A DNA stretch of 64,000 nt from Elymus sibiricus (GCA_039707655.1 CM077676.1:185872936-185936935), one strand, 5' to 3'. Positions 11,237 to 23,295 are shown, numbered from the stretch's first letter. Program-made: numbers and translations. The notes: generated from the sequence alone by a model not told the origin.

Positions 11237-13464
11237 CTAGATCCTCAGCCTCTCATCTGAGGTCACCTCCGTAAGGATGCATACTACGAGGTCACTGAAC
11301 CACGTCTCTGCAATCTTCTCACTAGCAGGGAGAGAACATTGGGCCATTGGAACACTTCTGACGCAAGCTAACATCGCCTCCCTGAGGTGCTCTGCCCGAT
11401 ATTTTTCCCGCATCCATAGATAGTGCTTCTCCATGTCTGCCGTAGAGACCCCCTCCCACAAATCTTCTGGCGGTCCCATCTGTTATTTTTAGCACACAAT
11501 AACATATAAAATATATACATATAGAAAAGATGACAAGGTAAATATATAAACATATGACACACATACAAATAAAATAGAGATCACAAGGTAACAAGCATTG
11601 TGTCATGACATAATTTAATGTTTTTGATGGTTTTCTAGACTAGAAAGGAGAATATATATCGCCATGTTGATGTTTCATTCTCATCTATCGTTCCTCTTGA
11701 CTCTCTGTCGCGCAGTAGAACATCCCCTCATCCCTCACTACATGGCAATTGATCATATTCATGAGCACCCTCTGAAGGTGCTCATGCTCTGTCCAAAAGT
11801 GATCTAGCTTAACTTCCTTCTCATTCTCTTCGGACCATTTCTGCAACATTGAATCACGTCTCAAAAGTGGTCCTGCACGCACATAGTCATCCATCAAGAC
11901 CATGGCATAGTAGCCAGACATGTGCGTGGTTTCGCCTTTCGGTTGTTGCTGGCAACAGAAGCTAGTGTTAAATTTGTACTGCAAATGCGGTATGTTTTTA
12001 CGGTCGGTCTTATGACACATCAAAAGAGCAGCATTGAGAACTTCCTTCAGAGCGGTCCATGGCTTCTTAGGGTCTCTCCTGGAATCAAAGAAATAAGCTC
12101 GGCCGTCTCGGGGCATCAGTGCGATGACGATCTAGTGTTCATTGCTGCACAAAACAATTGAACAATGTAATATTAATGAGATTGACATCAAAGTACTCAA
12201 GTGTATATGTGCAAAAGCATAAAGAAATGAACTCATGTTTCAAAGTAAGGCATGATAAAGTTCTCCTTCTTGTGCCGACAACTATGAACAATGGTCTTGT
12301 GGAGGTAAGTCGCGATAAGACGTTGGCCTTTATCAGAATCCACATTGGCCCAATGCATGAGATATGGATCAAGGAAGCAAACTTTATCATTCTGGAGTAA
12401 TGGATTTGTAGCATGCCAGAGCGACCAAAGCCTCATTAAAGACAGCTTGCTTAGGTCCACGTAGAAAATATTGTCGTTGACCACACTCTCAAACCCAAGA
12501 TATATTTTATCAGCAGGGTACTCGTAGACAAATCCAATGCCCTCTATGACATTGGCGGTGTAATACCTCTCATCCTTTGCTGACCTAGCTACTACCTCTT
12601 TGTGTGGAAGCTGAATTTCAATGCTTAGAGCACTCAACTTCTGTTGTGGTAACATCGGTTCACCTGGCTTAAACATTTGCATGAAGCACCTACTGGTAGA
12701 AACATTCACCACATCTTCTCCAGGTGCCTTACTGGCAGTAGGTTCATTGGCTGATTTCTTCTTTCGCTTTCTACCCTTTTTACGATGCTGAGTTGAGGGG
12801 TCCGTAGAAGATGGTTCTCCGGAATCTATTTGTTGCATTTGCTAAAATTTATTGTGCCAATTATGAGTTATGAAGCATAAAAATCTGTAAGAAAAAATCG
12901 ACATGACCTTTGCTAAAGAGGACATAATGAGTGCCAGAAATTCGGTGAAACGGAAATGAATCGACATTTCGCCAAAACATTAGCACTCATGTCAATATCT
13001 GCAAATATAAGCCAACGATGCTACAAATAGATCCTAGTTACAAAATGAAAGAAAAAATCGACATGACCTTTGCTAAAAAGAGGACATAACGAGTGCCAGA
13101 AATTCGGCGAAACAGAAATGAATCGATGTTTTGCCAAAACATTAGCACTCATTTCAATACCTAGAAATATAAACCAATGATACTACAATGAATCTTATAC
13201 AAAATATTCCTAATCTACTAATAGTTACCCTAAGCACAAATAACAGTAAGACACACTACTCAAATTTAATACATGATAAATATATATTTACCCTAAACAC
13301 AGATTTGACCATACCGGAGAGGTGGCTCGCTTGGCGTCCGAAGGCGGCACGAGGTCTCCGATGTTAGGGGACGAGGTCGCGATGACCGGAGGTGTAGCCA
13401 TCGCGGAGGAGCTCGGCGGTGGCGGCGGTAGCGGGATGCCTCCAGTGTTGGACGAGGAGTCCAT
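11237..13464 (-). pseudogene. Ulp1-like (peptidase C48) gene in the CACTA element, decayed
   Basis: A multi-exon gene can be traced. Exon 1 (13464-13315) starts M-D-S-S-S-N and ends at a GT donor. Exon 2 (12841-12237) has a Lys/Arg-rich stretch then a conserved block ending in I-M-P-Y-F. Exon 3 starts at 12144 after TGCAG and contains H, then R-A-Y-F-F-D-S and S-G-Y-Y-A-M. A last exon probably starts at 11479. Ulp1 peptidases use His, Asp and Cys, so this matches their C-terminal core. Defects: the intron after exon 2 begins ATGAGT, not GTGAGT. A TAG (12132-12134) follows the His, where the family has Trp. The codon at 11916-11918 is TCT (Ser) where Cys is expected. Related genes travel in several plant DNA transposons. 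The join from exon 3 to the last exon is unclear. Confidence 0.65.
12890..13190. repeat. Tandem duplication, period about 160 bp, in the CACTA element
   Basis: GAAAAAATCGACATGACC occurs at 12891 and 13051, and similarity continues for about 140 bases in each copy with scattered differences. It lies in the first intron of the Ulp1-like gene. Confidence 0.85.
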
Positions 13465-13546
13465 GCCCGCGGCGGAGAGGAGGGCCGTGACACGGCATCG
13501 ACGAAGGGCGCGCGCGCATGGCGGGGGCGACGAGGGGTTCGGCGGC

Positions 13547-13682
13547 GAGGAGAGACAACAGCGAGGGGTGCGGTGGCGGCTAGGAGAGGAGGCAATGAGG
13601 GGCGCGGCGGCGGCTAGGAGAGGAGGCAACGAGGGGCGCGGCGGCGGCGAGGAGAGGAGGCAACGAAGGGCACGGCGGCGGC
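13547..13682. repeat. GC-rich minisatellite, four 34-bp units
   Basis: Units start at 13547, 13581, 13615 and 13649, each of the form AGGAGAGGAGGCAACG followed by a GGCGCGGCGGCGGC-like half. It lies upstream of exon 1 of the Ulp1-like gene (minus strand), so it would be in its promoter or 5' leader. Confidence 0.85.
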
Positions 13683-13708
13683 GAGTCGCGTGAGATTTGG
13701 GGGCAGGG

Positions 13709-13713
13709 GCGGG
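13709..13713. repeat. Target-site duplication of Tat1, left copy (GCGGG)
   Basis: GCGGG precedes the LTR and is repeated exactly at 23296-23300 after the other LTR. Confidence 0.9.
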
Positions 13714-14195
13714 TGTCGGTACCAAAACCGGTAGATCTCGGGTAGGGGGTCCGAGCTATGGGTCTAGGAGTCGATGGTAACAGAGAGCGTAGAGACAGCG
13801 ATTTACCCAGGTTCGGGCCCTCTCGAGGAGGTAAAACCCTACGTCCTGCTTGATTGTATTGATGTGATTGTAGGAAGGTTACAGAGTTGATCTACCTCGA
13901 GATCAGTTGGGCTAAACCCTAGATTATGAGTCTTCCCCCTACGGACTAAACCTCCTGGTTTATATAGACACCAGGGGGGTCTTAGGGTTACATATGGTCG
14001 GTTATCATTAGGGATAAACATGCCGGTTAAGCCATCTATTCCTTGGAAGAGACGCCAAGACTTCCGAGATTTCCTTCTATCATACGGGGTCGTCCACAAT
14101 CCAGCCTTCCATCGACGTGTAGAGAGCGGCCCACCAATCCGGCCCATGAGAGATAGGCCGGCAGCCCGAGTACCCCCTAGTCCGGGACACCCTCA
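13714..14195 (-). repeat. 3' LTR of Tat1 (482 bp)
   Basis: Starts TGTCGGTACC and ends ACACCCTCA in window orientation. A TATA box reads TATATAAA on the minus strand at 13966-13959, and CCTGG/CCAGG inverted sequence surrounds it. Confidence 0.93.
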
Positions 14196-14655
14196 GCAGC
14201 CCCCGAACTAGTCTTCGAAGCCGAGGTAGATGCCGAACACCATCGGCTTTGTGGACCAGTTCACTTTCCTCCGTGACACCGGTAACAGGCCTGTATTACT
14301 CCGAGTTGTATTTTCAAGCATTACCCGGTCGTGTATGCGCCAAACTGTATCTCGGCAACGAAGTATAATAATAACTTAGCCCCGAAGGCTAGCCGCTTCG
14401 GCATGAACAGTGTTCTCATGTGACAACTTTTACCGAAGGGTCACACCTTGCAACGACCGCAAGTTGGTTTATGACAAACTCGATTCGCGGTTAGAGGTGG
14501 TTCTCATTGGCACGTTGCATCGATATGGAGATCGTGTCCTGTTTTCAAGGGATATAATCAATAATCCGCCTCACCCCACGCGCGCATAATGGCGCGGTTA
14601 TACGGGGAAGCGGCGAGGACTGCGGCGCAGTAAAGGGACCGTAGGTTTTACAACC
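14196..14655. other. Tat1 polypurine tract and spacer before the antisense gene
   Basis: Read on the minus strand the sequence touching the 3' LTR is TAGTTCGGGGGCTGC, a G-rich tract in the place of a polypurine tract. The rest, to the promoter of the antisense gene, has no credible frame. Confidence 0.6.
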
Positions 14656-14664
14656 CATAAAAGG
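14656..14664 (+). promoter_or_regulatory. Putative TATA box of the Tat1 antisense gene
   Basis: CATAAAAGG lies 132 bases before the ATG at 14796 and is followed by a C/T-rich leader. Comparable boxes precede the homologous genes of E (46536-46529) and Tat3 (60661-60655), which supports the assignment. Confidence 0.6.
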
Positions 14665-14795
14665 GGCACAGTCCTTGTTTCGGTCGCACGCTCTCACTCC
14701 CCTCTTTCGCCATTCCCTTCCCCATCTCTTGAGCTCCAACACCCAGATCTGCTCTCCCTCCCAAGAACCTTTCCATCCACCCGCCTAATGTAGCA

Positions 14796-17700
14796 ATGGC
14801 GGGTTCCGGGTCCAAGGGCAAATGGGAGGCGTCCGTCGTCACCGAAAGCGCCATCATGGAGTTGAAGGGCGCGGGATATCTCCCTGCCGACGTAGCCCAC
14901 CGTGCTCCAAAGGCCGGCCAGGCCGTCCCCACGCCGCGACCGGGCGAAAGGGTGTTGTTCGTCCCCCACTTCCTCAGAGGATTAGGATTTCCCCTTCACC
15001 CCTTCATCAGGGGTCTTATGTTCTTTTACGGGCTTGACCTCCACGATCTCGCGCCGAATTCCTTTCTACATATCTCGGCCTTCATCATCATCTGTGAAGC
15101 CTTTCTCCGGATCCGGCCACACTTCGGCCTGTGACTGAAGGTCTTCAACATCAAGCCGAAGATCGTCGACGGCCAACAAGCGGACTACAGGGGTGCTATG
15201 GTCAGCAAACTCCCCCGAGTGGAATGGCCAGAGGGCACCTTCATCGAGACCGTCAAGGTTTGGCAGAGGGAATGGTTCTACATCACCGAGCCGAGGAGCG
15301 CGGGTTGGTGGGCGATTTCGGCCTTCCGATCCGGACCCCCTACGAGGTTGGTCTCATGGACCAAGAAAGGCCTCGACTGGGGGGTAAACAAGGAGGTGGA
15401 GCAGCTATAGCAACGAATTGCCAAGATGATAGGGAAAGACGTCGAGCTGCCCAACGTGATCCAGATCATGCTCGGCCGTCGAATACTCCCATGCCAGGAT
15501 AGGGGCTCCCCCATGTGGGCCTACAAGCCCGAAGACCCGGTCACCGTGCGCAACTTCTTCCGCACCACCCACGGCCAGCTATGGAGAGCGCTGTTCAAGC
15601 CGCAGAAGGACTGGCCGGCCGAGGGAGAGGACATCGGACTTGACGCCGCAAACCCCCCACGGGAGGTATGACTAAGTTTTTTCTTGTATCCGAACTATTT
15701 CCCTTTAATAAGGTACTCAGCTTCTTGACTTCTCATCCACAGAAATGGCTGAAGAAGGCCCAGCGGATTGACAGTCCGGCGCCGCTGCCAGAAGGACCCA
15801 GGACGCCCCTCCTGACGGCCATGTTGGCCATGGAGCCGTACGAGGTGCCGGAAAGGAAGGAGAAGAAGAAGCAACAGGGGGAGGCCAGAGAGAGCTTCCG
15901 CTCCCGAAGACCCCCGGGTGCTAGATCCGGGGACACCAATGCTCCCTCCGCACAAGAGGAGGAGAAGGAGCAAGGAGAGGACGGGGAGGAGGACAATTCC
16001 TCCCGAACAGGGAAGAGGGTGGCGTCCGAGGATGCCGAGGAGGAGCCTCCTCGACCCGTTCCCAAAAGACCGTGCAAGGCCAAGGTAGCCTTGTCCGGCG
16101 ATAGCTCGGCTTCTGCCGAGAACTCTGAGGCTTCAGAAGAGGTTCATCGGAAAATTCCCAGGGCCAAACCGCAGGCCCAAAGGTATGCGCTCTAGCGACT
16201 ACCTAAGCGTCTTTAGCCGAACTGGGCTGATACTGATCAAGTTTCCATGTGCAACTTTGCAGTCCGCTGCGCGATCTCCCCGCCGACCGAGTTTCGGAGG
16301 GGGATTCTCCACCGGCGGCGCTAGCGGAGAGCGGCACTGGATCCCACGCCTCGCCTTCCCCAATCGTGAAGGAAACCGAGGAGGTCCTGTCGAGGAGGAC
16401 TCTTCCCATGCCACACACAGGGGAAGGAGGCGATACTATCATGGCCGAGGTGAATGCCTCGGTCACCGAAGACCAGGAGGGGAGGGCCCCTCTGATGAAC
16501 GAGAGGGAGGAGCTCGGACGAACCGAGCTCTCTCCGAGGACCACTCCAGAGACGTCAAGGCGTCCCGAGTCCGGTGCTCCGGACTTGGAGAAGGAAGGAT
16601 CCGGAGTACCACCGCCACCCCCGCCTACCCAAGAGCAGGCATCGACCAGGTGGCTGGATGAGATGGAGGACGCTGTAACCAGCTCCTCCATCGCCGAAGA
16701 GCACCGTGCACTTATGGGCGCGGTGCTACAGAGTATTCGGTCCGTGGATAACGGACTGAAGGAGGCTTTTAGTGGCCTTCTGACCGGCTTCAAGGTGAGC
16801 GAAGTAATGCTTTTTCCTTAGGAAAATTCATTTGTGCAAATATATAGCCTCATACATAGTAGCCCCCGAGATTCTGACCGGCGGAGCAAAGCCGGTCGGA
16901 GGATCAAAAATCGACATCTCGGATATTAACGGGTGCAGAATAATGCGCAGGCATCATCCTCGGCCACAGCTGCCAACGCCGAAGAGTTGGCCGAGCTGAA
17001 TCGGAAGCTAAAGAGCTCCGAGGACGATCTGAGCTTGGTGAACAAGAGGTTCGACGAGGCGCAAGGTAAGGCCGAGTTGTGATACTGAATACAGCCGTAG
17101 ATTTGAAGCAGTGTTCGATGTATCCTAACGGAGATAACCGATTGAACTGCAGCTGCCGCCGCGGAGGTCGAAAGCCTCAAGGCCGCACTGAGGACAGCTC
17201 AGGCGGACGCGGCGACGCAAAAGTCGGCAGCCGAACAGGCAGCTGCCGAGCTGGCTGCGCTGAGAACCATAAGTGAAAAGCACGAGGCCAGGGTGCTGGA
17301 AGTGCAGCAGGAGCTCGGGAATGCCGTCACGAGATGTGAGGCCCTTGAGCAAAAGAATAAGGAGCAGGCCGCCGAGCTGACCTCATTAGCAGCGGTGGCT
17401 AAGGAAGCGCGGACAGAGGCGCGCGGTTACTAAGAAGAGCTCCGCCAAGTCAGGCTGATCGCGGACGGTAAGCCGTACTTGTTACAATGTGTCTTTGGAG
17501 GTAACCGGTTGCGTTGCTCACGCGGGTATGGCGTTCCGCAGGCGCCTTTGCGGACCTCCTGAAGAGTGCGGCGGATGCGGCGAGGTTCTTCACCGGCCGG
17601 GAGGGTTGGGCCGAGCAGAGGCTTTTCTGGGCGCAATTTCAAGCGCCCGAACACCCTCCCCTCCTCAACAACCAGATGAAACAGCTAATGGAGCTGCATC

Positions 17701-18027
17701 GGATGGCGGAGCCGGTGATGAAGAACCTCTGCGTCAAACTATGGCCGTCGGAGCCGCTGCCGAGCAGCTACTTTGGTCTAGTGCAGAGGCTGTTCGGCAA
17801 CACCTACTCAGGTCGATGCCTGGAAGCGCTCCACATGTATCGAGGGCGCTCGGATGGCCTTCGGCAAGACAATGGTACACTGGCCGAAGCTAAAACCCGC
17901 TGAGATAGCCACCGGACCTCCGCCGCCAGGGAAAGAGCACAGGCGTCCCGAGCAGTACTTTCCAGCCGTGATGGACGGTGCTCGGGCAGTAGATGCCCAA
18001 TGCCCAAAAGATGTAATTTATGAGTAG
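14796..18027 (+). pseudogene. Antisense gene of Tat1: plant 'putative gypsy-type transposase' family, six exons, broken
   Basis: Exons read 14796-15665, 15743-16182, 16263-16794, 16939-17065, 17153-17467 and 17542-18027. Every intron is GT...AG and the phases fit. Exon 1 has the family's conserved start (L-P-x-R-P-G-E-R-V, then H-F-L-R-G-L-G-F-P). The middle exons are Pro-, Glu- and Ser-rich, exons 4-5 look like coiled coil (many E-L and A-E-L runs), and exon 6 begins a conserved A-F-A-D-L-L block. Breaks: TGA 15132-15134, TAG 15408-15410, TAA 17431-17433, and a frame change near 17800. The gene runs opposite to the retroelement between gag-pro and the 3' LTR. Despite the family name no transposase chemistry is established, and the function is unknown. 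Similar antisense frames are known from Tat-lineage elements such as Grande. Confidence 0.8.
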
Positions 18028-19338
18028 ATGTAGTTTCCTTGTAACCAAGGAGTTGAAACTTTTGCTTTATTGTAGTGCAAATGATCGGCTATGGATATAG
18101 TGCCGGATTAATTTTGACTCCTGTGCGGCCGATTTGAAACTGAAAGTTACCAGTCGTCGGCTTCAGCCCCCTGGCAGATACTGCATGGGGTGTTTTCTCG
18201 TAATACGTGAACCCTTAGCTGACGTCTCGGTGCCCGGGGGCGGTTGTATGTACGGAAAACCAGGCAATCAGACTATGTGGTTTTAGTGCTTTCACTTAGC
18301 CAGAGGAGCTTGACGGTGGGGGCCGGTGACGAGCCCCCAGTGTTTGTGATATTCGGACGAGCCGCGGTTGATACCATCATCACATGGTTTCTGTGACAGA
18401 GAACCCTTCGTATGACACGGACTAACCTCCAACGATTTTAGGCTAACGCCAGTCATCGGATCGCCAACCAGTTCTCGCTTATTGGGACAGTTAGTTTTCG
18501 GCTTTCTCCACTGAGGTACTTAACCAGGCGAGCTAGAAGTATAATCGCAGTGGTTCTCCCTTTACCCTCTTAGCCGAACAGTGCAAAACGTAAGAGGGTA
18601 AACACAGGAGCCGGGCAACCCAACTATTGACCAAAGACGCAATTCGGAACTGATTCATATAATGCAATATCCATGACACCGAGCACATGAAAAGAGAAGT
18701 GTCGGTATAAAGTTTTAAGGCAAGATCTATGGTCGAGCCCCCGGTCTATTAGCCGGTTTAAAATAAATGTATCGTGATAGTTTACTTCGGCGGAAAAAGG
18801 CAGAAAGGAATATGCAACGTGAATGACTGCACGAGTATACCATAATAAAGTGGTCTTTACTTCCTTTGAATGTGTGACGTCCAACCATAAAATCCATATT
18901 GCCGAAGTAGCTTAAATAGATACTTTAAAGGAATGTATATATTGAGAGTAAAGGTTTACACAGGGCTTCCATGAGTGGTTTGACGTCCCTACTATGCCCT
19001 GCTGCACGTCTGCGCCTTTGCTCGTCAAGAAGCTGTCGTGGAAGCGAAGCTGTCCGCCTTGTATTCGGCGGAAGAAGTAATCTTTGGCGGGCGAGCCCTT
19101 GAAAAAGGGTTTTTGAGAAGTCGCCGTGGTATATCAGCTGGACGCTGATCGGGCCCTAGATGGTGCCCATTGTTGATGTCGATTTGAAGACATTTGGTGG
19201 CCATTGGTCAGTCGAACCGAGCTCTGGACTTTTTGTTTGCTGTGTCCCCACAACTGCCCATGGAATTTTGAGCGCGAAATTGTGCACGCGAGGTACGTAT
19301 TTCGCGACTAGGTGGGCAGTGCTGTGGGGCGCGTATCC
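18028..19338. other. Non-coding block between the 3' ends of the two Tat1 genes
   Basis: No convincing frame. Several G-rich blocks occur on the minus strand, for example CCGGGGGCTCG at about 18735-18747, resembling the element's polypurine tract. In a complete Tat element pol would occupy this place. It aligns with 8588-9542 of Tat2. Confidence 0.7.
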
Positions 19339-22300
19339 CTATTTGGGTGGAGCATGGGAGCGCGCCGGGACCGAGGCTGCAGCTCGGGAGCGCTTGCATG
19401 TGTCCAGTGTCTTGACAGTGGACTGGGATTGCGACGCCTCTTTGGCATCTTGGACTTCGGCGGCGAGAGCCACAGTGTGTTCCTCTGTTCGGAGCGAGCG
19501 CTCGGTATTGCCGTTAATGGTAATAACGCCCCTTGGTCCTGGCATCTTCAGCTTCAGGTACGCATAGTGCGGGACGGCGTTAAAGCGAGCGAAGGCGGTC
19601 CGTCCGAGGAGTGCGTGATAACCACTGCTGAAAGGAACGATATCGAAGATCAAGTCCTCGGCGCGGAAGTTGTCGGGTGAGCCGAAGACTACTTCCAAAG
19701 TCACGGATCTCGAGCAGCATGCCTTGACGCTAGGTATTACACCTTTAAAGGTGGTGTTGCTGGGTTTGATCCTTGACGGGTCGATCCCCATCTTCCTCAC
19801 CGTATCTGCGTAAAGCAGGTTAAGACTGCTACCTCCGTCCATCAGGACTCTAGTGAGGTGAAATCCGTCCATAATGGGGTCGAGTACCAGAGCCGCCGTT
19901 CCTCCATGGCGTATATTGGTCGGATGATCTCGACGGTCGAAAGTGATCGGGCAAGCCGACCAAGGGTTGAATTTCGGGGCTACCGGCTCTAAGGCGTAAA
20001 CATCCCGAAGCGCGCGTTTCCGTTCCTTCTTTGGTATATGCGTGACGTAGATCATGTTCATGGTTTTGACCTCCAGAGGGAACTGTTTTTGGCCTCCATT
20101 GTTCGGCCCGCGAGAATCGTCGTCGTCCTCACTACGGGGGCCCTTGCCCTGTTCTTCGGCTGTGGCCTTGCTGGCCTGCTTGATTACCCAACAGTGACGG
20201 TTGGTGTGGTTAGCTGGCTTGTCGGGGGTGCCGTGAATCTGGCAGGGCCTATCCAATATTCCATCCAGCGGAGACGGGCCATCTTGGTTCCCTTTAGAGG
20301 GTTTTCTCCGCTGTCCCAATTTCGAGCCGCTGAATCCGGCGTTCACCGCTGCATCATCGGCTTCACCGCCGTTGTTTGAGTGTCGGCGCTTGTTGTTCCT
20401 ATTGCGCTGGGGTTTGCCATTCCCGTCCCGGGTCTCTGAAGTACCGGGGTCTTCAGGGTAGTTGCTTCGACGAGCTAACCAGCTATCCTCACCCGCGCAA
20501 AAGCGGGTCATGAGAGAAGTAAGGGCCGACATTGTTATTGGCTTGTCTTGGCCGAGCTGGCGAGCGAGCTACTCGTCCCTGATACCGTGTTTGAATGCCG
20601 CAATTGCTTCGGCGTCCGGACAGTCGACGATCTGGTTCTTCTTGGTCAAGAACTGGTTCCAGAATTGCCGGGCTGACTCTCCGGGCTGTTGGATAACATG
20701 GCTCAGGTCATCGGCGTTCACTGGTCGAACGTAGGTGCCCTGAAAGTTAGCTCGGAATGCATCTTCGAGTTCTTCCCAGCTCCCGATGGAGTTTTCGGGT
20801 TGGTTGTTCAGCCAATGCCTGGCCGGTCCCTTAAGTTTCAGTGGTAAGTACTTGATAGCATGGAGATCATCTCCTCGAGCCATATGAATGTGGTGAAGAA
20901 AATCCACAATCCACACAGCTGGGTCAGTTGTCCCATCATAGGATTCTATATTAACGGGTTTAAACCCCTCGGGGAACTGATGCTACATCACCTCGTCAGT
21001 AAAACACATTGGGTGTGCGGCGCCCCTGGCCCGGGCCGCGTCGCGCCGAAGATCAGTTGTCATCCGGGCATGGTGCTGATCCCGAGCCCTGTCGTTTCTA
21101 TCGCGCCAGGCCTGGTATCCGTCCCGTCCAGCGGGTGCGTATCCTGTGGGTCCATAGATGGACCTCGACTGAATCGCTCGTGTGTTCAGGTCGTGGCGCA
21201 GATCGTATTGGTCATCCGGTTGAACCGGGTCTTTGCCTGCTCGGCGAGAAGGCATGAGTGGGTATTCAGCTTCCCTGGCCGTCCTATCCCGTCCTCGAGG
21301 GGCACGGGTGGGAGTTTGGCTTCTCCGGCCGCTCTATTTCTTCCTCGAGGGGGCGCGGGTGGGAGCTCGGCTTCCACAGCCGGCCTATCTCGTCCTCGAG
21401 GGGGCCGGTCGGGCTGGTCTGCGTAAGTTCGTCTGGGAGGTACGGGCTCGAAGGCCTCATCCTCGAAGTCTGGAAGGAGGCGCCGCCGCGGATAACTCCT
21501 ACATTGGCCCTGACGTTGATCGTCGAGGCCTTCTTCGGCGGCTAGGACCATCGTCCATCTATCGTTGAGTGTATCCTGCTCGGCCCTGAGCTATTGTTGT
21601 TTCATCTTTAAGCTTCGGGGAGTGGCAATGAGTTGCCGTTTGAATGTTTCTTGTGCCAAGGGATCCTCTGGGACGATAAAGTCCTCGGGTCCGAGGCTAT
21701 CTTCCTTTTCGGATGGGGGGAGGTAATTACTATCCTCGGAATCATCGAGGTCCTCGGGGTCACCCTGGTCCTCATGCCCTTCAGGGGAGTCAGGTCGTTG
21801 CTCGGGTGTGTTGTCGCCGAGCTCCCCCAAATTATACGGAGTCTCGTTAGCTCCGGTGTCATTTGTGTTTGTGTGATTTTCCTTGCCCTTCCCCCGCCCT
21901 CTGGCTCGCCGTCGTTGGCGTCTGGGCGGGTCTTCGGTGGTGTCGTCGCCGCCTTTGTTGGTTGTGTCACCGTCCTTCACGGGGGTGTCAACCATGTAGA
22001 CGTCATAAGTGGAGGTGGCGGTCCACTTTCCGGTATTTGTAGTGGCAAGGAAGGTGTCCGTGGAGGGCGGGACGTCCATGTCCTCGTCCATGTAGTCAGC
22101 CTCCTCGGAGGCGTAGTCCAGCATGTCGGTTAAATCTTCGACACTGGCTACCAAGTGGGTGGTGGGTGGGACGCAAAATTCCCCGCGGCCGGCATCCTGT
22201 CCGACCTGCTCCTTGTCCGAGGATGAGCCGTCCGCGATATTTATCATCTGGATCCGGTCCAGCATCTCGCTTAAAATCGAGGGATCCACCGGCTCTATGT

Positions 22301-22769
22301 TCGGACGGTCCCTGGAGTTGAGCTCCGGTGCGTCGTTAATGGGAGTGTGCTCGGCCAAGGGTGACCCCTGGTTCTCCGGCACCGGGGTTGGAGCCAAACT
22401 CAAGGTCAGGTCCGATCCGAGGCCCGCCTCGAGGACTGGGGCGGGGAAGGGATCCGAAGTCAAGGCCTCGGGGTTGGTCGGTTCCTCGGGTGAGGCCGAG
22501 AACCCAGTAAAGATCAAATCGCCTCGAGCATCGGCGACGAACTAAAGGCCGCCGAACCTGATTTCCTGCTCGGGGGCGAAGTTGCCTACCTGGTCGAGGT
22601 GACCGGTCGGATCGGCGTATAACACGATGCTGCCGAATGCGAAGAGCTGGCCGGGGACGAAGATGTCCCTGCTACGAGCTCCGTCGCTGAAGAGAAGAGC
22701 TGTCTGAGGACGATGATATCCCCGCTGCAGATTCCATTGCTGAAGAACTGTCCGGGGACAGCGAGCCAT
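19339..22769 (-). pseudogene. gag-pro: Tat1 Gag-protease polyprotein, broken
   Basis: The start is taken as the ATG at 22769, 26 bases past the primer-binding site; the Tat2 copy starts at the equivalent place. Order: an N-terminal region with a V-P-G-Q-L-F-A-F-G block, a long acidic and Pro-rich linker, the Gag core (about 20950-20600, with D-G-T-T-D-P-A-V-W and F-x-x-x-F-x-G-T-Y), a basic Asn-rich linker, then a retropepsin-like domain with D-G-G-S-S and H-A-L-L-G-R. In-frame TAG codons lie at 22542, 21591, 20983 and 20569, and one frame change lies between about 21255 and 21190. The frame ends at 19339 with no reverse transcriptase. It would supply capsid and protease but cannot be translated whole as it stands. 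Confidence 0.85.
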
Positions 22770-22794
22770 TGATCCTTGGCGACCCATGACGGGA

Positions 22795-22812
22795 CTCTCA
22801 ATGAAAGCACCA
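22795..22812 (-). promoter_or_regulatory. Primer-binding site of Tat1
   Basis: On the minus strand TGGTGCTTTCATTGAGAG begins one base after the 5' LTR. The same site is at 44661-44644 in Tat2. I cannot name the tRNA with certainty. Confidence 0.75.
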
Positions 22813-22813
22813 A

Positions 22814-23295
22814 TGTCGGTACCAAAACCGGCAGATCTCGGGTAGGGGGTCCGAGATATGGGTCTAGGAGTCGATGGTAACAGAGAGCGTAGAGACAGCG
22901 ATTTACCCAGGTTTGGGCCCCCTCGAGGAGGTAAAACCCTACGTCCTGCTTGATTGTATTGATGTGATTGTAGGAAGGTTACATAGTTGATCTACCTCGA
23001 GATCAGATGGGCTAAACCCTAGATTATGAGTCTTCCCCCTACGGACTAAACCTCCTGGTTTATATAGACACCAGGGGGGGCCTAGGGTTACATATGGTCG
23101 GTTATCATCAGGGATAAACATGCCGGTTACGCCATCTATTCCTTGGAAGAGACGCCAAGACTTCAGAGATTTCCTTCTATCATACAGGGTCGTCCACAAT
23201 CCAGCCTTCCATCGACGTGTAGAGAGCGGCCCACCAATCTGGCCCATGAGAGATAGGCCGGCAGCCCGAGTACCCCCTAGTCCGGGACACCCTCA
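22814..23295 (-). repeat. 5' LTR of Tat1 (482 bp)
   Basis: Same length and orientation as 13714-14195. The promoter TATATAAA lies at 23066-23059 on the minus strand. Confidence 0.93.

Larger units (their letters stand above)
13714..23295 (-). mobile_element. Tat1: complete non-autonomous Tat-type Gypsy element, 9582 bp
   Basis: Two 482-bp LTRs in the same orientation flank it, with a perfect GCGGG duplication. The primer-binding site next to the right LTR and the G-rich tract next to the left LTR set the orientation as minus. From right to left the interior holds a long gag-pro frame (22769-19339), a non-coding stretch (19338-18028) and a spliced gene on the opposite strand (14796-18027). 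There is no reverse transcriptase, RNase H or integrase. Its replication would have depended on a related complete element. Counting by eye, the LTRs differ at about 13 of 482 positions. Confidence 0.93.

Noticed and set aside
13288..13725. 145-codon minus-strand frame read as one protein
   Set aside because: Its first part is the translated minisatellite; only the last 50 codons before the GT donor fit as exon 1 of the Ulp1-like gene.
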